Position numbers and translations under genes: made by a program
Notes under the pieces: model-generated
What the model saw: only the letters and a program-made list of their open reading frames with translations
What the model was told of the DNA's origin: nothing
Database searches by the model: none
Shown: piece by piece, positions 6,950 through 14,067 of the stretch
How the letters are laid out: each line of letters begins with the position of its first letter
How positions within the stretch are numbered: the first letter of the stretch is position 1
Source of the DNA: Planococcaceae bacterium UBA3378
Lineage (GTDB): Bacteria; Bacillota; Bacilli; Bacillales_A; Planococcaceae
NCBI GenBank assembly: GCA_002359075.1
Contig: DEQA01000107.1
Location: 12,238-31,902, forward strand
Direction of reading: 5' to 3'
DNA: 19,665 nucleotides

Positions 6950-9215
6950 ATGGATTTATTATGCCTTATCGGTTTTAGTTGCTGCTCTAGCAGCACATGA
7001 ATCGATAGGGCTTTTGTGTTTTTTAGGAATAATTGCAGCTTTGTGCTGGTATCGGGGATTTCATAAGCTCCATCTACCGGCACTGTTAGCAGTTGGACTG
7101 CTTGCGTACGTGTATAGCAGCTGGCAGCTTGAAAAGCTGGACAGGCCGCTCGAGCTTCCTGCAACGCTGACCTTCACGGATACGTATACGATCAATGGGC
7201 AGACACTCAGGGGTCTCATGAAGGACAAAAACGGGCGTCCGGTTTATGATGTCTATTCATTCCGTTCTGAAGAGGAAAAGCGGCAGTATGAGTCGGTGCC
7301 GCTTGCCGGTACGGTTTTTCTTGTGGAAGGGATGTTAGAGGAACCTGCCCAGCCGAATCACCGATATCATTTTTATATGGGCGATTATTTAAAGAGTAAA
7401 GGGGCACTTGGGATTTTAGAGGCAGCTTCGTTAAAGAAGCTGAACCAACGGGAGACCGTTTTACAGAATATTTACGAGCAGCGGTTCCGGTTGAGCCGGC
7501 ATATTGAACGGACATTTCCATCCTCCCTTTCTGCTGAGGCACAGGCGCTGCTCATCGGTGTGAACGAAGGGGTGGAAGCGGAAGTAGAGCGGGCATATCA
7601 GAAGCTTGGCATCACACATTTATTTGCCATTTCCGGGCTGCATATTGCCCTTGTCTCACTCCTTTTTTTCCAAAGTATGCTGCGGCTTCATATACGGCGT
7701 GAGTTTGCTACGATACTGCTGCTTGTCATCCTTCCGGTATATGCACTGCTGGCAGGCGGGGCACCGTCTGTCTGGCGAGCTGTTTTAGTCGTAGAGCTCG
7801 TAATGCTTGCCAAATATTTTCGCTGGCATCTGCCAATGGATGACGCTCTTTCGATCAGTTTTATTCTATTTGTCTTATGGCAGCCCGGTTCCATTTACCA
7901 GGTAGGCTTTCAGCTGTCTTATTTGGCTGCAGCGAGCCTTGTGTTTTCCGGGCCGCTCCTTGCAAGAGCCGATACATGGTGGAAGCAGGGCTTTATTATG
8001 ACCTTTGTATGCCAGCTGCTGACATATCCGTTACTGCTCATTCATTTTTATGAGCTTAGCTTATCCTCCTTTATTGCCAATCTCTTTTTTGTTCCTCTTT
8101 TTTCTTTTGTGATTTTGCCGATCAATATTGCGCTGCTGATTCTTTCTTTTTTGCCTGGGCCTTTTGGCAGCTGGCTATTTTATTTGTATGAGCCTGCTAG
8201 AGAGCTCCTGACTAGATTGATTTTGTATTTGCAGGACATCCCATACCAAATGTGGGTGGCGGGAAGGCCAACAGGCATGTGGCCGTTTATCCTGTATATA
8301 AGCGTTTTTATAACGCTCATACTGCTCGTAAAGAAACGATATCGGCATGCAGGTATGAGCCTGCTGCTTCCGGCTTTGCTGTTTCATGCCAGCCACTACG
8401 CTGAGCGGGATACACTTGTATCATTTATCAATGTAGGACAAGGTGATGCCATACTGATTGAGCTGCCTTACAGAAGAGGGATTTATTTAATAGATACAGG
8501 CGGAGTCCTTCGCTTCAATCAGGAGCAGTGGAAAGAGAGGCGTAATGAGTATGAGGTTGGTGCACAAATTGTCGTTCCTTATTTGAAGGGGAAAGGCATT
8601 GCAGCAATTGATAAGTTAATCATTACCCACGCAGATGCCGATCATGTAGAAGGTGCTGAAGAAGTAGTAAAGGAAATACGGGTTGGTGAAATTCATATTA
8701 CCCCCGGCTCTTTGGAAAAGAACGTGATGAAAGATTTGCTGCAAGAGGCAAGGAAACAGCAAATTGGTATAAAGGAACAGATGGCGGGCAAGGGCTGGGA
8801 AAAGGGGCACGCACAGTTTGATTATATATGGCCTGCCGATACGACGTATGAAGGGAATAATGATTCTCTTACGCTTTTCATGACATATGGGGGCTTTAAA
8901 GCACTTTTTACAGGCGATCTAGAAGAACCAGGAGAAAAAGCCCTTATTGAGCGGGAAGGGGCCAAAATAGCACATATAGATGTGTTAAAGGCTGGTCATC
9001 ATGGCAGTAAAACGTCAAGCAGCGAATTGTTTATTGATCATACACATCCTTCCCTGACAATTTTTATGGCGGGAAAGGATAATCGTTACGGCCATCCTCA
9101 TGAGGAAGTCGTTAACCGTTTTATAAGTAGAAATTTGCCTTACGTGACAACTGGACAGGAGGGCACGGTTGAAATCAGAATAAATAAAAAAGGTATAACC
9201 ATGCATAAACAATAA
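6930..9215 (+). CDS. comEC: DNA uptake channel protein ComEC/Rec2
   Basis: A 761-residue polytopic membrane protein forming the channel through which single-stranded DNA enters during transformation. Seen in order: N-terminal membrane helices and a soluble loop (about 1-200); the ComEC/Rec2 competence domain with LGITHLFAISGLHIAL and many hydrophobic segments (about 200-470); and a C-terminal metallo-beta-lactamase-like domain starting at SFINVGQGDA. That domain has HADADH (about 567-572), FTGDLE and AGHHGSK (about 689). Metal-ligand residues look intact, agreeing with the proposed strand-degrading nuclease role. The start is TTG 6930, 12 nt after GAGGAGAAGG and overlapping comEB by 20 nt; no ATG fits the frame near there. 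It ends just before an 18-bp terminator. The full-length frame indicates the uptake channel is not decayed. Confidence 0.95.
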   Translation: MVNLKHKWIYYALSVLVAALAAHESIGLLCFLGIIAALCWYRGFHKLHLPALLAVGLLAYVYSSWQLEKLDRPLELPATLTFTDTYTINGQTLRGLMKDKNGRPVYDVYSFRSEEEKRQYESVPLAGTVFLVEGMLEEPAQPNHRYHFYMGDYLKSKGALGILEAASLKKLNQRETVLQNIYEQRFRLSRHIERTFPSSLSAEAQALLIGVNEGVEAEVERAYQKLGITHLFAISGLHIALVSLLFFQSMLRLHIRREFATILLLVILPVYALLAGGAPSVWRAVLVVELVMLAKYFRWHLPMDDALSISFILFVLWQPGSIYQVGFQLSYLAAASLVFSGPLLARADTWWKQGFIMTFVCQLLTYPLLLIHFYELSLSSFIANLFFVPLFSFVILPINIALLILSFLPGPFGSWLFYLYEPARELLTRLILYLQDIPYQMWVAGRPTGMWPFILYISVFITLILLVKKRYRHAGMSLLLPALLFHASHYAERDTLVSFINVGQGDAILIELPYRRGIYLIDTGGVLRFNQEQWKERRNEYEVGAQIVVPYLKGKGIAAIDKLIITHADADHVEGAEEVVKEIRVGEIHITPGSLEKNVMKDLLQEARKQQIGIKEQMAGKGWEKGHAQFDYIWPADTTYEGNNDSLTLFMTYGGFKALFTGDLEEPGEKALIEREGAKIAHIDVLKAGHHGSKTSSSELFIDHTHPSLTIFMAGKDNRYGHPHEEVVNRFISRNLPYVTTGQEGTVEIRINKKGITMHKQ

Positions 9216-9218
9216 AGC

Positions 9219-9265
9219 AAAAGGGCGTATCTTAAAAGCATGTAGCCTTTAAGATACGCCCTTTT
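9219..9265. terminator. Bidirectional terminator between comEC and yqzM
   Basis: AAAAGGGCGTATCTTAAA (9219-9236) pairs perfectly over 18 bp with 9248-9265, with an 11-nt loop. Its outer A/T pairs give short T-runs on both strands, suiting the convergent ends of comEC (plus) and yqzM (minus). Confidence 0.9.
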
Positions 9266-9425
9266 CTTAACAGATAAGAAATAATTGCAAAATGCTTTGA
9301 ATAATGGAAATACCAGGTAGTGGCAACTGTTGCTCCCACGGACTGTCTTTTAAGCGCACTGATGGCTCTTCTTTTCAGTGCTTGCCCAGTAAAACGGGTG
9401 CAAAAGTCTTTTCTTATACGTTAGC

Positions 9426-9596
9426 TTAACGCATTGCCACTTCTACGATTACCGCAATGATGAACATGATAGCAAAGAATCCGAATGAAACGGCGAAACC
9501 GATTGCAGCATCAGGGAAGTCGTTCCCTTGCATTGCGCGGCCGCGGCCCTCGAATGGGTTTTCTGCTACGTAATTTGGATCAGAATGTCCTGCCAT
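9426..9596 (-). CDS. yqzM: Small membrane protein YqzM
   Basis: A 56-residue protein with a polar N-terminus (NPFEGRGR and NDFPDA) and one C-terminal transmembrane helix at about residues 32-53 (GFAVSFGFFAIMFIIAVIVEV). Function unknown. The call rests on the one-TM architecture, the FG/FA-VSF-FF-IMF core that resembles the B. subtilis protein, and the same place and orientation between comEC and holA. The ATG at 9594-9596 was chosen because AGGGGGGAT lies just upstream on the minus strand; a longer frame to 9623 would bury that site in the coding region. It ends toward the shared terminator at 9219-9265. The 160 bp between (9266-9425) hold only a weak imperfect stem (GCACTGA / TCAGTGC at 9356-9381). 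Confidence 0.78.
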   Translation of the reverse strand: MAGHSDPNYVAENPFEGRGRAMQGNDFPDAAIGFAVSFGFFAIMFIIAVIVEVAMR

Positions 9597-9703
9597 AAAT
9601 ATCCCCCCTACTCTCCCATCCATTATAAGTCAACGCCTAGTAAAAATCTATATGCAAACCAATAATTTCACAGTGCTGGCAGCTGCAAGTTCGCCTTAAA
9701 ATA

Positions 9704-9733
9704 TTCACAATCCTCCGTGCAAAAGTGTATACT
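9704..9733 (+). promoter_or_regulatory. holA: Sigma-A-type promoter for holA
   Basis: TTCACA (9704-9709), an 18-nt spacer and TATACT (9728-9733); each hexamer matches five of six consensus bases. Predicted start near 9740, about 27 nt before the holA GTG. It separates holA from the comE operon. Confidence 0.65.
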
Positions 9734-9766
9734 AGATGGTACAGAATTGAGAGGGGGCCACTGTCC

Positions 9767-10780
9767 GTGAGTTTTACAAAAGCATGGCAAGATATAAAAA
9801 ACGGGCAACTTGCACCTGTTTATTTACTGGTTGGAGAAGAGAGCTATTTTATAGATGAAACAGTAAAACGTTTAAAAAAAGCAATAGGTAATGAAGAAGA
9901 AGCGGACATTATGCAATTTGATTTGAATGAACAGCCGCTCGATTACGTCATTGATGAGGCGGATACCATTCCATTTTTTACAGAGCGTAAACTGATTATC
10001 GCCAAAAATGCTTCGTTTATGAAAGCGGCGGAAAAGGGCAAGGAGAAAATTGATCATAATATCTCTAGGCTGGAAGCTTGGCTGAGTAATCCGAGTGATA
10101 CGGCTGTCACCGTTTTTATTGCACCGTATGAGAAACTGGATGAACGGAAAAAAGTGACAAAACTGATGAAACTAAAAGCGCTCGTTTTAGAGGCTGTCAC
10201 ACCGCAGGAGAATGATTTATACAGCTGGATTAAAACAGAAGTAAATGGATATGGTAAGGATATTTCAGATGAGGCTGCTGTAAAGCTAGTGGAAATGGTC
10301 GGTGCAAATATGCTGCAGCTGCAGATGGAAATTGAAAAACTTTCTTTATACTTAGGGGAAGAAATTGAAATAACCGTTACGCATGTAGAGGAGCTGGTAG
10401 CGAAAACGCTTGAGCATGATGCGTTTAAAATGCTGAATGCCTATTTGACACATAATCAAAGTGAAGCATTGGCTATTTATCATGATCTGCTGCGGCAGAA
10501 GGAAGAGCCCATTGCACTTGTCGGTTTGCTCGCTTCCAATATCCGGACAATGAGCAACGTTTTTTATTTAAGCAAGAAAGGCTATGCACAGCATCAGATC
10601 GCCAAGCAGCTGAAAATACATCCTTACCGTGTGAAAATGATGCTGGAGCAGCGGCATAAACCATCGGAACAACGACTGCTTCAAGCTTTATATAGTCTGG
10701 CTGATGTCGATCTGCAACTGAAATCTGTTAGTGGAAACCGCGAACGCTTTCTTGAAATGTTCCTCTTGAAGCCATTGTAA
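9767..10780 (+). CDS. holA: DNA polymerase III delta subunit (clamp loader)
   Basis: A 337-residue delta subunit that opens the beta sliding clamp as part of the clamp loader. Seen: the N-terminal APVYLLVGEESYFIDET segment characteristic of HolA (an AAA+-like fold with no working Walker motif), the PFFTERKLIIAKNA region that contacts the clamp in this family, the ENDLYSWIKTEV stretch of domain II, and the helical C-terminal domain with LEHDAFKMLNAYL, EEPIALVGLLASNIR and HPYRVKMM. GTG 9767 is chosen because GAGGGGG (9751-9757) has 9-nt spacing; an in-frame GTG at 9725 lies within the promoter. Called yqeN in B. subtilis. Confidence 0.93.
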   Translation: MSFTKAWQDIKNGQLAPVYLLVGEESYFIDETVKRLKKAIGNEEEADIMQFDLNEQPLDYVIDEADTIPFFTERKLIIAKNASFMKAAEKGKEKIDHNISRLEAWLSNPSDTAVTVFIAPYEKLDERKKVTKLMKLKALVLEAVTPQENDLYSWIKTEVNGYGKDISDEAAVKLVEMVGANMLQLQMEIEKLSLYLGEEIEITVTHVEELVAKTLEHDAFKMLNAYLTHNQSEALAIYHDLLRQKEEPIALVGLLASNIRTMSNVFYLSKKGYAQHQIAKQLKIHPYRVKMMLEQRHKPSEQRLLQALYSLADVDLQLKSVSGNRERFLEMFLLKPL

Positions 10781-10783
10781 GAA

Positions 10784-10808
10784 GTTTCCGATTGGAGGTT
10801 TCGGGTAT
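10784..10808 (+). promoter_or_regulatory. Sigma-B-like general stress promoter
   Basis: GTTTCC (10784-10789), a 13-nt spacer and GGGTAT (10803-10808) match the sigma-B pattern GTTTAA-N12-15-GGGTAT at the key bases. Transcription would start near 10815, about 30 nt before the downstream gene. The downstream protein resembles the sigma-B-regulated YflT family, which supports the call. Confidence 0.68.
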
Positions 10809-10844
10809 ATAAAATATAGCTGATTTTAGAAGGAGGCTATATGT

Positions 10845-11270
10845 ATGCAAAACGAGAGAGGGATTATATATGTAGCACATTCCACGCAAGAAATGCTGGA
10901 CAAGCTAACGGAATTTGAAGAGATGCAAGTAGCAAACCGAATGATTCATATTATTACAAGAGATGCAAGGGAATTTGCCAGCTTGAAGTGGGATGCACAT
11001 ATCCGAACGCATGAAACCGACAATTGGCTTGCTGATTTGTTTGGTGGGGATGATGATACAGGCTTGAACGTAATAGGCCTCTCAGAAATGGAGAAGGCGG
11101 AATTCAAAAATGAACTAGAAGAAGGCGCCATTATTATGTATATGGAGGGGGATATATCCTTTGAGCCTGAAAAAGTACATGGAGACCTTGCTGTAAAGCG
11201 CGATGAGTCACCGGATTTTGTCGAACAGCCTTTATCACAGCCTCACCTGAAGCCATATGATGAAGAGTAG
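10845..11270 (+). CDS. General stress protein, YflT / Gsp17M-like domain
   Basis: A 141-residue soluble acidic protein. Residues 1 to about 100 resemble the heat-induced stress protein YflT domain. Features are a short first strand GIIYVAHSTQEMLDKLTEFE, then MIHIITRDAREF, a central DNWLADLFGGDD (where the family often has a 'lfgd' stretch), and GLSEMEKAEFKNELEEGAIIMYM. The last 40 residues are polar and look disordered. The molecular function of the family is unknown; members are induced by general stress. The ATG at 10845 follows AGGAGG with 8-nt spacing; an earlier ATG at 10841 is in another frame. A sigma-B-like promoter lies directly upstream and a hairpin terminator downstream, so it is a monocistronic stress gene. 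The match is by eye and moderate. Confidence 0.62.
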   Translation: MQNERGIIYVAHSTQEMLDKLTEFEEMQVANRMIHIITRDAREFASLKWDAHIRTHETDNWLADLFGGDDDTGLNVIGLSEMEKAEFKNELEEGAIIMYMEGDISFEPEKVHGDLAVKRDESPDFVEQPLSQPHLKPYDEE

Positions 11271-11320
11271 AAAAGGAAAAGATATGGATCGCTATGCTGG
11301 CTATGCGAGATATGAATATG

Positions 11321-11359
11321 AATAAGCTGTTCTGTCTATATTAAGGAGAACAGCTTATT
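11321..11359 (+). terminator. Terminator of the stress gene
   Basis: AATAAGCTGTTCT (11321-11333) pairs perfectly with AGAACAGCTTATT (11347-11359), a 13-bp stem with a 13-nt loop. The tail TTCATGTTTTC is T-rich, so termination on the plus strand is likely. Confidence 0.78.
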
Positions 11360-11398
11360 TTCATGTTTTCTACAGTAGATAGCAGCCGGGCGGGGTAA

Positions 11399-11431
11399 GT
11401 AAAAAGGCCGGATGCATGGGCATCCGACCTT
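11399..11431 (-). terminator. rpsT: Terminator of rpsT
   Basis: On the minus strand AAGGTCGGATGC and GCATCCGGCCTT form a 12-bp stem (one G-T pair, 4-nt loop) ending in a T-run (the A-run at 11401-11405 on the plus strand). It lies just after the rpsT stop. Confidence 0.88.
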
Positions 11432-11439
11432 CCTGTTCA

Positions 11440-11691
11440 TTATTGCGCTTTTTTAGCTAAACGAGATTTTTTACGAGCAGCTGCGTTTTTATGGATAAGA
11501 CCTTTAGAAACAGCTTTATCAAGAGCTTTAGAAGCAGCAACTACTAATTCTTGTGTGTTTTCAGCACCTGTAGCGATTGCTTGTTCAGCTTTCTTCACAG
11601 TTGTACGCATAGCTGATTTTGCTTGAGAGTTTGCAGCGTTTGCTTTCTCAGCAACTTTCACGCGTTTGATAGCAGATTTAATGTTTGGCAT
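11440..11691 (-). CDS. rpsT: 30S ribosomal protein S20
   Basis: An 83-residue, Lys/Ala-rich S20 (bS20) primary-binding protein of the small subunit. Seen: the universal start MPNIKSAIKRVK, the AANSQAKSAMRTTVKK helix, and the C-terminal GLIHKNAAARKKSRLAKKAQ with its HKN-AARKKSRL signature. The ATG at 11689-11691 (minus strand) follows AGGAGGTGA with correct spacing; an upstream in-frame GTG overlaps that ribosome site and is rejected. It is divergent from gpr and convergent with the stress gene, as a single-gene unit with its own terminator. Confidence 0.97.
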   Translation of the reverse strand: MPNIKSAIKRVKVAEKANAANSQAKSAMRTTVKKAEQAIATGAENTQELVVAASKALDKAVSKGLIHKNAAARKKSRLAKKAQ

Positions 11692-11724
11692 AACTTTCAC
11701 CTCCTAATAATTAGGTACGAGATG

Positions 11725-11751
11725 AGTATTCTCACTTATTTCATGTGTCAA
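11725..11751 (-). promoter_or_regulatory. rpsT: Candidate sigma-A promoter for rpsT
   Basis: On the minus strand a perfect -35 TTGACA (11746-11751) is followed, after a 15-nt spacer, by AATACT (11725-11730). The -35 is convincing; the -10 is only four of six and the spacer is short. Confidence 0.45.
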
Positions 11752-11807
11752 TACAACAAAAATCATTCTACCAAAGGAAGAAGAGAATTGCAACACATAA
11801 ATGCAAA

Positions 11808-11837
11808 GAATATTTACTTGACAGTTAGAACATACTG
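11808..11837 (+). promoter_or_regulatory. gpr: Sigma-G-like forespore promoter of gpr
   Basis: GAATA (11808-11812), an 18-nt spacer and CATACTG (11831-11837) closely match the sigma-G pattern (T)GAATA-N17/18-CATACTA. gpr is a known late forespore gene, so the match makes biological sense. The -10 ends only 17 nt before the ATG, so the leader would be about 11 nt with the ribosome site GAGGTGA at its extreme 5' end. Confidence 0.58.
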
Positions 11838-11854
11838 ATTTTTGAGGTGAAACC

Positions 11855-12874
11855 ATGACAGAGATAAATTGGAGCAGAACCGATTTAATTGATGAATCCG
11901 AGCAATTTGTACAACATCAAACGAAAGCAAAGAAGCGTACCCTGGAAAAAACAGCCGGTGTTCTCATAGAGGAATGGGATGAACAGCGTGTAAAAATTAC
12001 CAGAGTGAATGTAAATAAAGAAGGGGAAACCCAAATCCAGAAGAAGGCGGGTACTTATACAACGTTATCCATTCCCTCTTTAACGGTGGATGATCGTGAT
12101 GGTCTGCAACAGCTTGAAAAAATTCTGGCCAAGCATTTAAAATCCATCCATGAGCCGCTTAAGCTGACAAAAGAAGATAAAATTTTAGTCATTGGCCTTG
12201 GCAATAAAACGATTACGCCTGATGCAGTTGGACCAGTGGCGATTGATTCCATGCAAAAGCACTTTGAAGATGAGCCGAATGAACAATTTATTATGTATGC
12301 CCCTGGTGTTACAGGGCAGTCCGGCTTTGAAACGAAGGAATTTGTCGAGGCATTAGTAGATAAAATAAAGCCGGGTTTAGTGATCGCGATTGATGCGCTC
12401 GCTACACGATCAAGCGAACGCTTATGCCGCACCATTCAATTGACCAACACCGGGATTCATCCTGGGTCAGGGGTGGGAAACAAGCGGGCTGAAATTTCCA
12501 AGGAATCCCTCGGTGTTCCGGTGACTGCGATCGGGATCCCGACAGTAGTAGAAGCTACAGTACTTTTGGCAGATGCCATTGACACCGTTTTCCGTACGAT
12601 TGCTGCAAAAATTGGAGAAAAAAATGCACCATCAAGCAAACTCTCCGTCACACCGTGGCAGCCTAGTTCCTCTACACAGGTAGATTATAATTTACTGAAG
12701 CCGATATTCGGTGAATGGTCTACGTGGACAAAGGAAGAACGCGTCCAGCTTCTGCATGAAACATTTCAAAATAGAGAGCGCCTGATTGTCACGCCAAAGG
12801 AATGTGACATCTGGCTGATGCATTATGCAATGCTTGTCAGCAACAGTTTGTTCCGCTGGATTAAAGCTATGTAA
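11855..12874 (+). CDS. gpr: Spore protease GPR (germination endopeptidase, peptidase family M63)
   Basis: A 339-residue protease that degrades DNA-protecting small acid-soluble spore proteins during germination. It is made as an inactive zymogen in the forespore and cleaves itself late in sporulation. Seen: RTDLIDE at residues 8-14, matching the family's propeptide site, so cleavage is expected near Glu14-Ser15. Also the conserved core VIGLGNKTITPDAVGP, the YAPGVTGQSGFET segment, IAIDALATRSSERLCRTIQLTNTGIHPGSGVGN, and VTAIGIPTVVEA. The ATG follows GAGGTGA with 4-nt spacing. It lies upstream of spoIIP in the same direction with a 53-nt structured gap. Confidence 0.96.
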   Translation: MTEINWSRTDLIDESEQFVQHQTKAKKRTLEKTAGVLIEEWDEQRVKITRVNVNKEGETQIQKKAGTYTTLSIPSLTVDDRDGLQQLEKILAKHLKSIHEPLKLTKEDKILVIGLGNKTITPDAVGPVAIDSMQKHFEDEPNEQFIMYAPGVTGQSGFETKEFVEALVDKIKPGLVIAIDALATRSSERLCRTIQLTNTGIHPGSGVGNKRAEISKESLGVPVTAIGIPTVVEATVLLADAIDTVFRTIAAKIGEKNAPSSKLSVTPWQPSSSTQVDYNLLKPIFGEWSTWTKEERVQLLHETFQNRERLIVTPKECDIWLMHYAMLVSNSLFRWIKAM

Positions 12875-12885
12875 ATCGTTCTAAA

Positions 12886-12927
12886 CGCACCTTCTCTTCC
12901 ATAAGATAGGGGGGAGGAGATGGTGCG
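12886..12927 (+). promoter_or_regulatory. spoIIP: Hairpin sequestering the spoIIP ribosome binding site
   Basis: CGCACCTTCTCTTCC (12886-12900) pairs with GGAGGAGATGGTGCG (12913-12927): 14 of 15 positions pair (one T-G wobble, one T-T mismatch) around a 12-nt loop. The ribosome site GGGGAGGAG (12911-12919) is almost wholly inside, and the stem ends directly against the ATG at 12928. No T-run follows, so termination is unlikely. On gpr readthrough transcripts this should block spoIIP translation; a transcript starting inside it would not. Confidence 0.68.
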
Positions 12928-13710
12928 ATGAATAATATAAAACGATTTCTACTTTTTCTGTTAATACTATTTTTAATGCCGATTGTTACCGGGCAACTAC
13001 CGTTTCCAAACAATGAATATGAATCGGTCCAGGTGCCAAAAGAGCAGAAACTAGTTTACGCCTCTACCGAATTAGCGATACCGGAAAAGAAAGTATTACT
13101 CGTATTTACTCATTCGCATGAAGCGTATAAGCCTATAGTAGAAGCAAGTACCGGAGTGAAAGAAGTCTATAACGAACAGCTGAATATTTTCTCTCTTAGT
13201 AATGTAATGGAGGAATATTTATCCTTCCAAGGCATGCAGCCAAAAACCTTACCAGTCGATTTAATGACGGAATTAAAAAAACAGGGAAAAACAATTTCTC
13301 ATGCTTATAAGGTAGCCAGACCTTTTATCGCAGATGAAATTGCTCTCCAGCCTTACGATCTCATCCTTGATGTACACCGCGACTCAGCAGGTAAAAAAAC
13401 GACAACGTTGACAGCTGATAATGTTTCTTATGCGAAAATTGCTTTTGTAGTAGGGATGGAGCATGCGAACTATAAAAGCAATTTGGCATACGCAGAGAAG
13501 CTCCATGCTGCATTAAATGGTCTTATGCCGGGTATTTCCCGAAAGGTCATAAAAAAAGAGGGCGAGGGCGTAGACGGTATTTATAATCAGGATCTTTCCC
13601 CTCAAATGGTGCTTGTGGAAATCGGCGGTATCGATAATACTGAGGAAGAAATAACACGTACAATTTCCGTTTTATCAGAAGCAGTAGCAAAAGTACTGCA
13701 GGAAAGCTAA
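12928..13710 (+). CDS. spoIIP: Stage II sporulation protein P (peptidoglycan amidase/endopeptidase), short form
   Basis: Cell-wall hydrolase that works with SpoIID and SpoIIM to remove septal peptidoglycan during engulfment. It is 260 residues, clearly shorter than B. subtilis SpoIIP (about 400). Seen: an N-terminal hydrophobic segment at residues 6-21 (membrane anchor or signal), a short linker, then the catalytic domain with FTHSHEAYKP (His62, Glu65), DVHRDS (148-153, with the second His) and NQDLSPQMVLVEIGGIDNT carrying the catalytic Glu. These correspond to the H/E zinc-ligand pattern of the family. The missing length is in the region between anchor and catalytic domain. The ribosome site GGGGAGGAG is excellent but lies inside a hairpin. 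Confidence 0.92.
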   Translation: MNNIKRFLLFLLILFLMPIVTGQLPFPNNEYESVQVPKEQKLVYASTELAIPEKKVLLVFTHSHEAYKPIVEASTGVKEVYNEQLNIFSLSNVMEEYLSFQGMQPKTLPVDLMTELKKQGKTISHAYKVARPFIADEIALQPYDLILDVHRDSAGKKTTTLTADNVSYAKIAFVVGMEHANYKSNLAYAEKLHAALNGLMPGISRKVIKKEGEGVDGIYNQDLSPQMVLVEIGGIDNTEEEITRTISVLSEAVAKVLQES

Positions 13711-13744
13711 TGTCTTCTTCTCTAGTAAAAGGATAGATGATTGT

Positions 13745-13807
13745 ATGAAACCGGTTAGAAAATTATCATATTACAAATATAAGTATACAAAACATAGGAT
13801 TCAGTAG
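13745..13807 (+). CDS. Possible 20-residue basic peptide
   Basis: ATG 13745 opens a 20-codon frame rich in Lys, Arg and Tyr (begins MKPVRKLSYYKYKY), with AAAAGGA 11 nt upstream and a stop 5 nt before a strong terminator. Its first bases, ATGAAACCGG, are also complementary to the right arm of that terminator. No homologue is recognised. It may be chance; the composition and position make it worth recording. Confidence 0.22.
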   Translation: MKPVRKLSYYKYKYTKHRIQ

Positions 13808-13812
13808 AAAGC

Positions 13813-13850
13813 AAGGTATGAAAACGGCGGTGTCCGGTTTCATGCCTTTT
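13813..13850 (+). terminator. Terminator of the gpr-spoIIP unit
   Basis: Left arm 13813-13827 (AAGGTATGAAAACGG) pairs with right arm 13834-13848 (CCGGTTTCATGCCTT) at 14 of 15 positions, with a 6-nt loop, followed by TTTTCTAATTT. The right arm can alternatively pair with 13745-13754 over 10 perfect bp. Confidence 0.8.
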
Positions 13851-14067
13851 CTAATTTATTATACAGATAGCAGGCAGCTAAGATAACGACTGCAGGTGCA
13901 GGGCTGAACAAAAACAATGAACATATTCCACCGGGCCGTATATGTTGATAGGGTAACGGTAAACAAGCGGCAAACGCCAACTCAGCTATATAGCATGCTT
14001 TTTTAGAACAATTCGTCCATGACTGAACAAAAAAGGCTGTTTTCCGAGGAATCCTTTTGTTCGAATG
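13851..14067. other. Intergenic region without a supported gene
   Basis: The first part of the long spoIIP-lepA gap. No frame with a start and ribosome site was found on either strand. A minus-strand frame ending at 13840 stays open for 78 codons and ends in a hydrophobic stretch with LYNKLEKA, but it has no ATG and no ribosome site. B. subtilis carries yqxA in this interval; nothing like it is recognisable. Confidence 0.5.

Noticed and set aside
9331..9415. Possible structured RNA between comEC and yqzM
   Set aside because: Stems are short and imperfect (GCACTGA/TCAGTGC with a 12-nt loop), and no promoter and T-run frame them.
11818..11823. TTGACA before gpr as a sigma-A -35
   Set aside because: No -10 at 16-18 nt; that position falls on the ribosome site. 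The sigma-G-like pair explains the region better.
12900..12907. CATAAGAT as a sigma-E -10 for spoIIP
   Set aside because: Six of eight bases match, but no sigma-E -35 lies 13-16 nt upstream. It would fit the hairpin idea, but the evidence is too thin to annotate.
13840..13980. Minus-strand frame with a transmembrane-like C-terminus (hydrophobic stretch then LYNKLEKA)
   Set aside because: Open for 78 codons but only TTG is available as a start, no ribosome site, and its stop lies inside the spoIIP terminator. Not listed as a gene.
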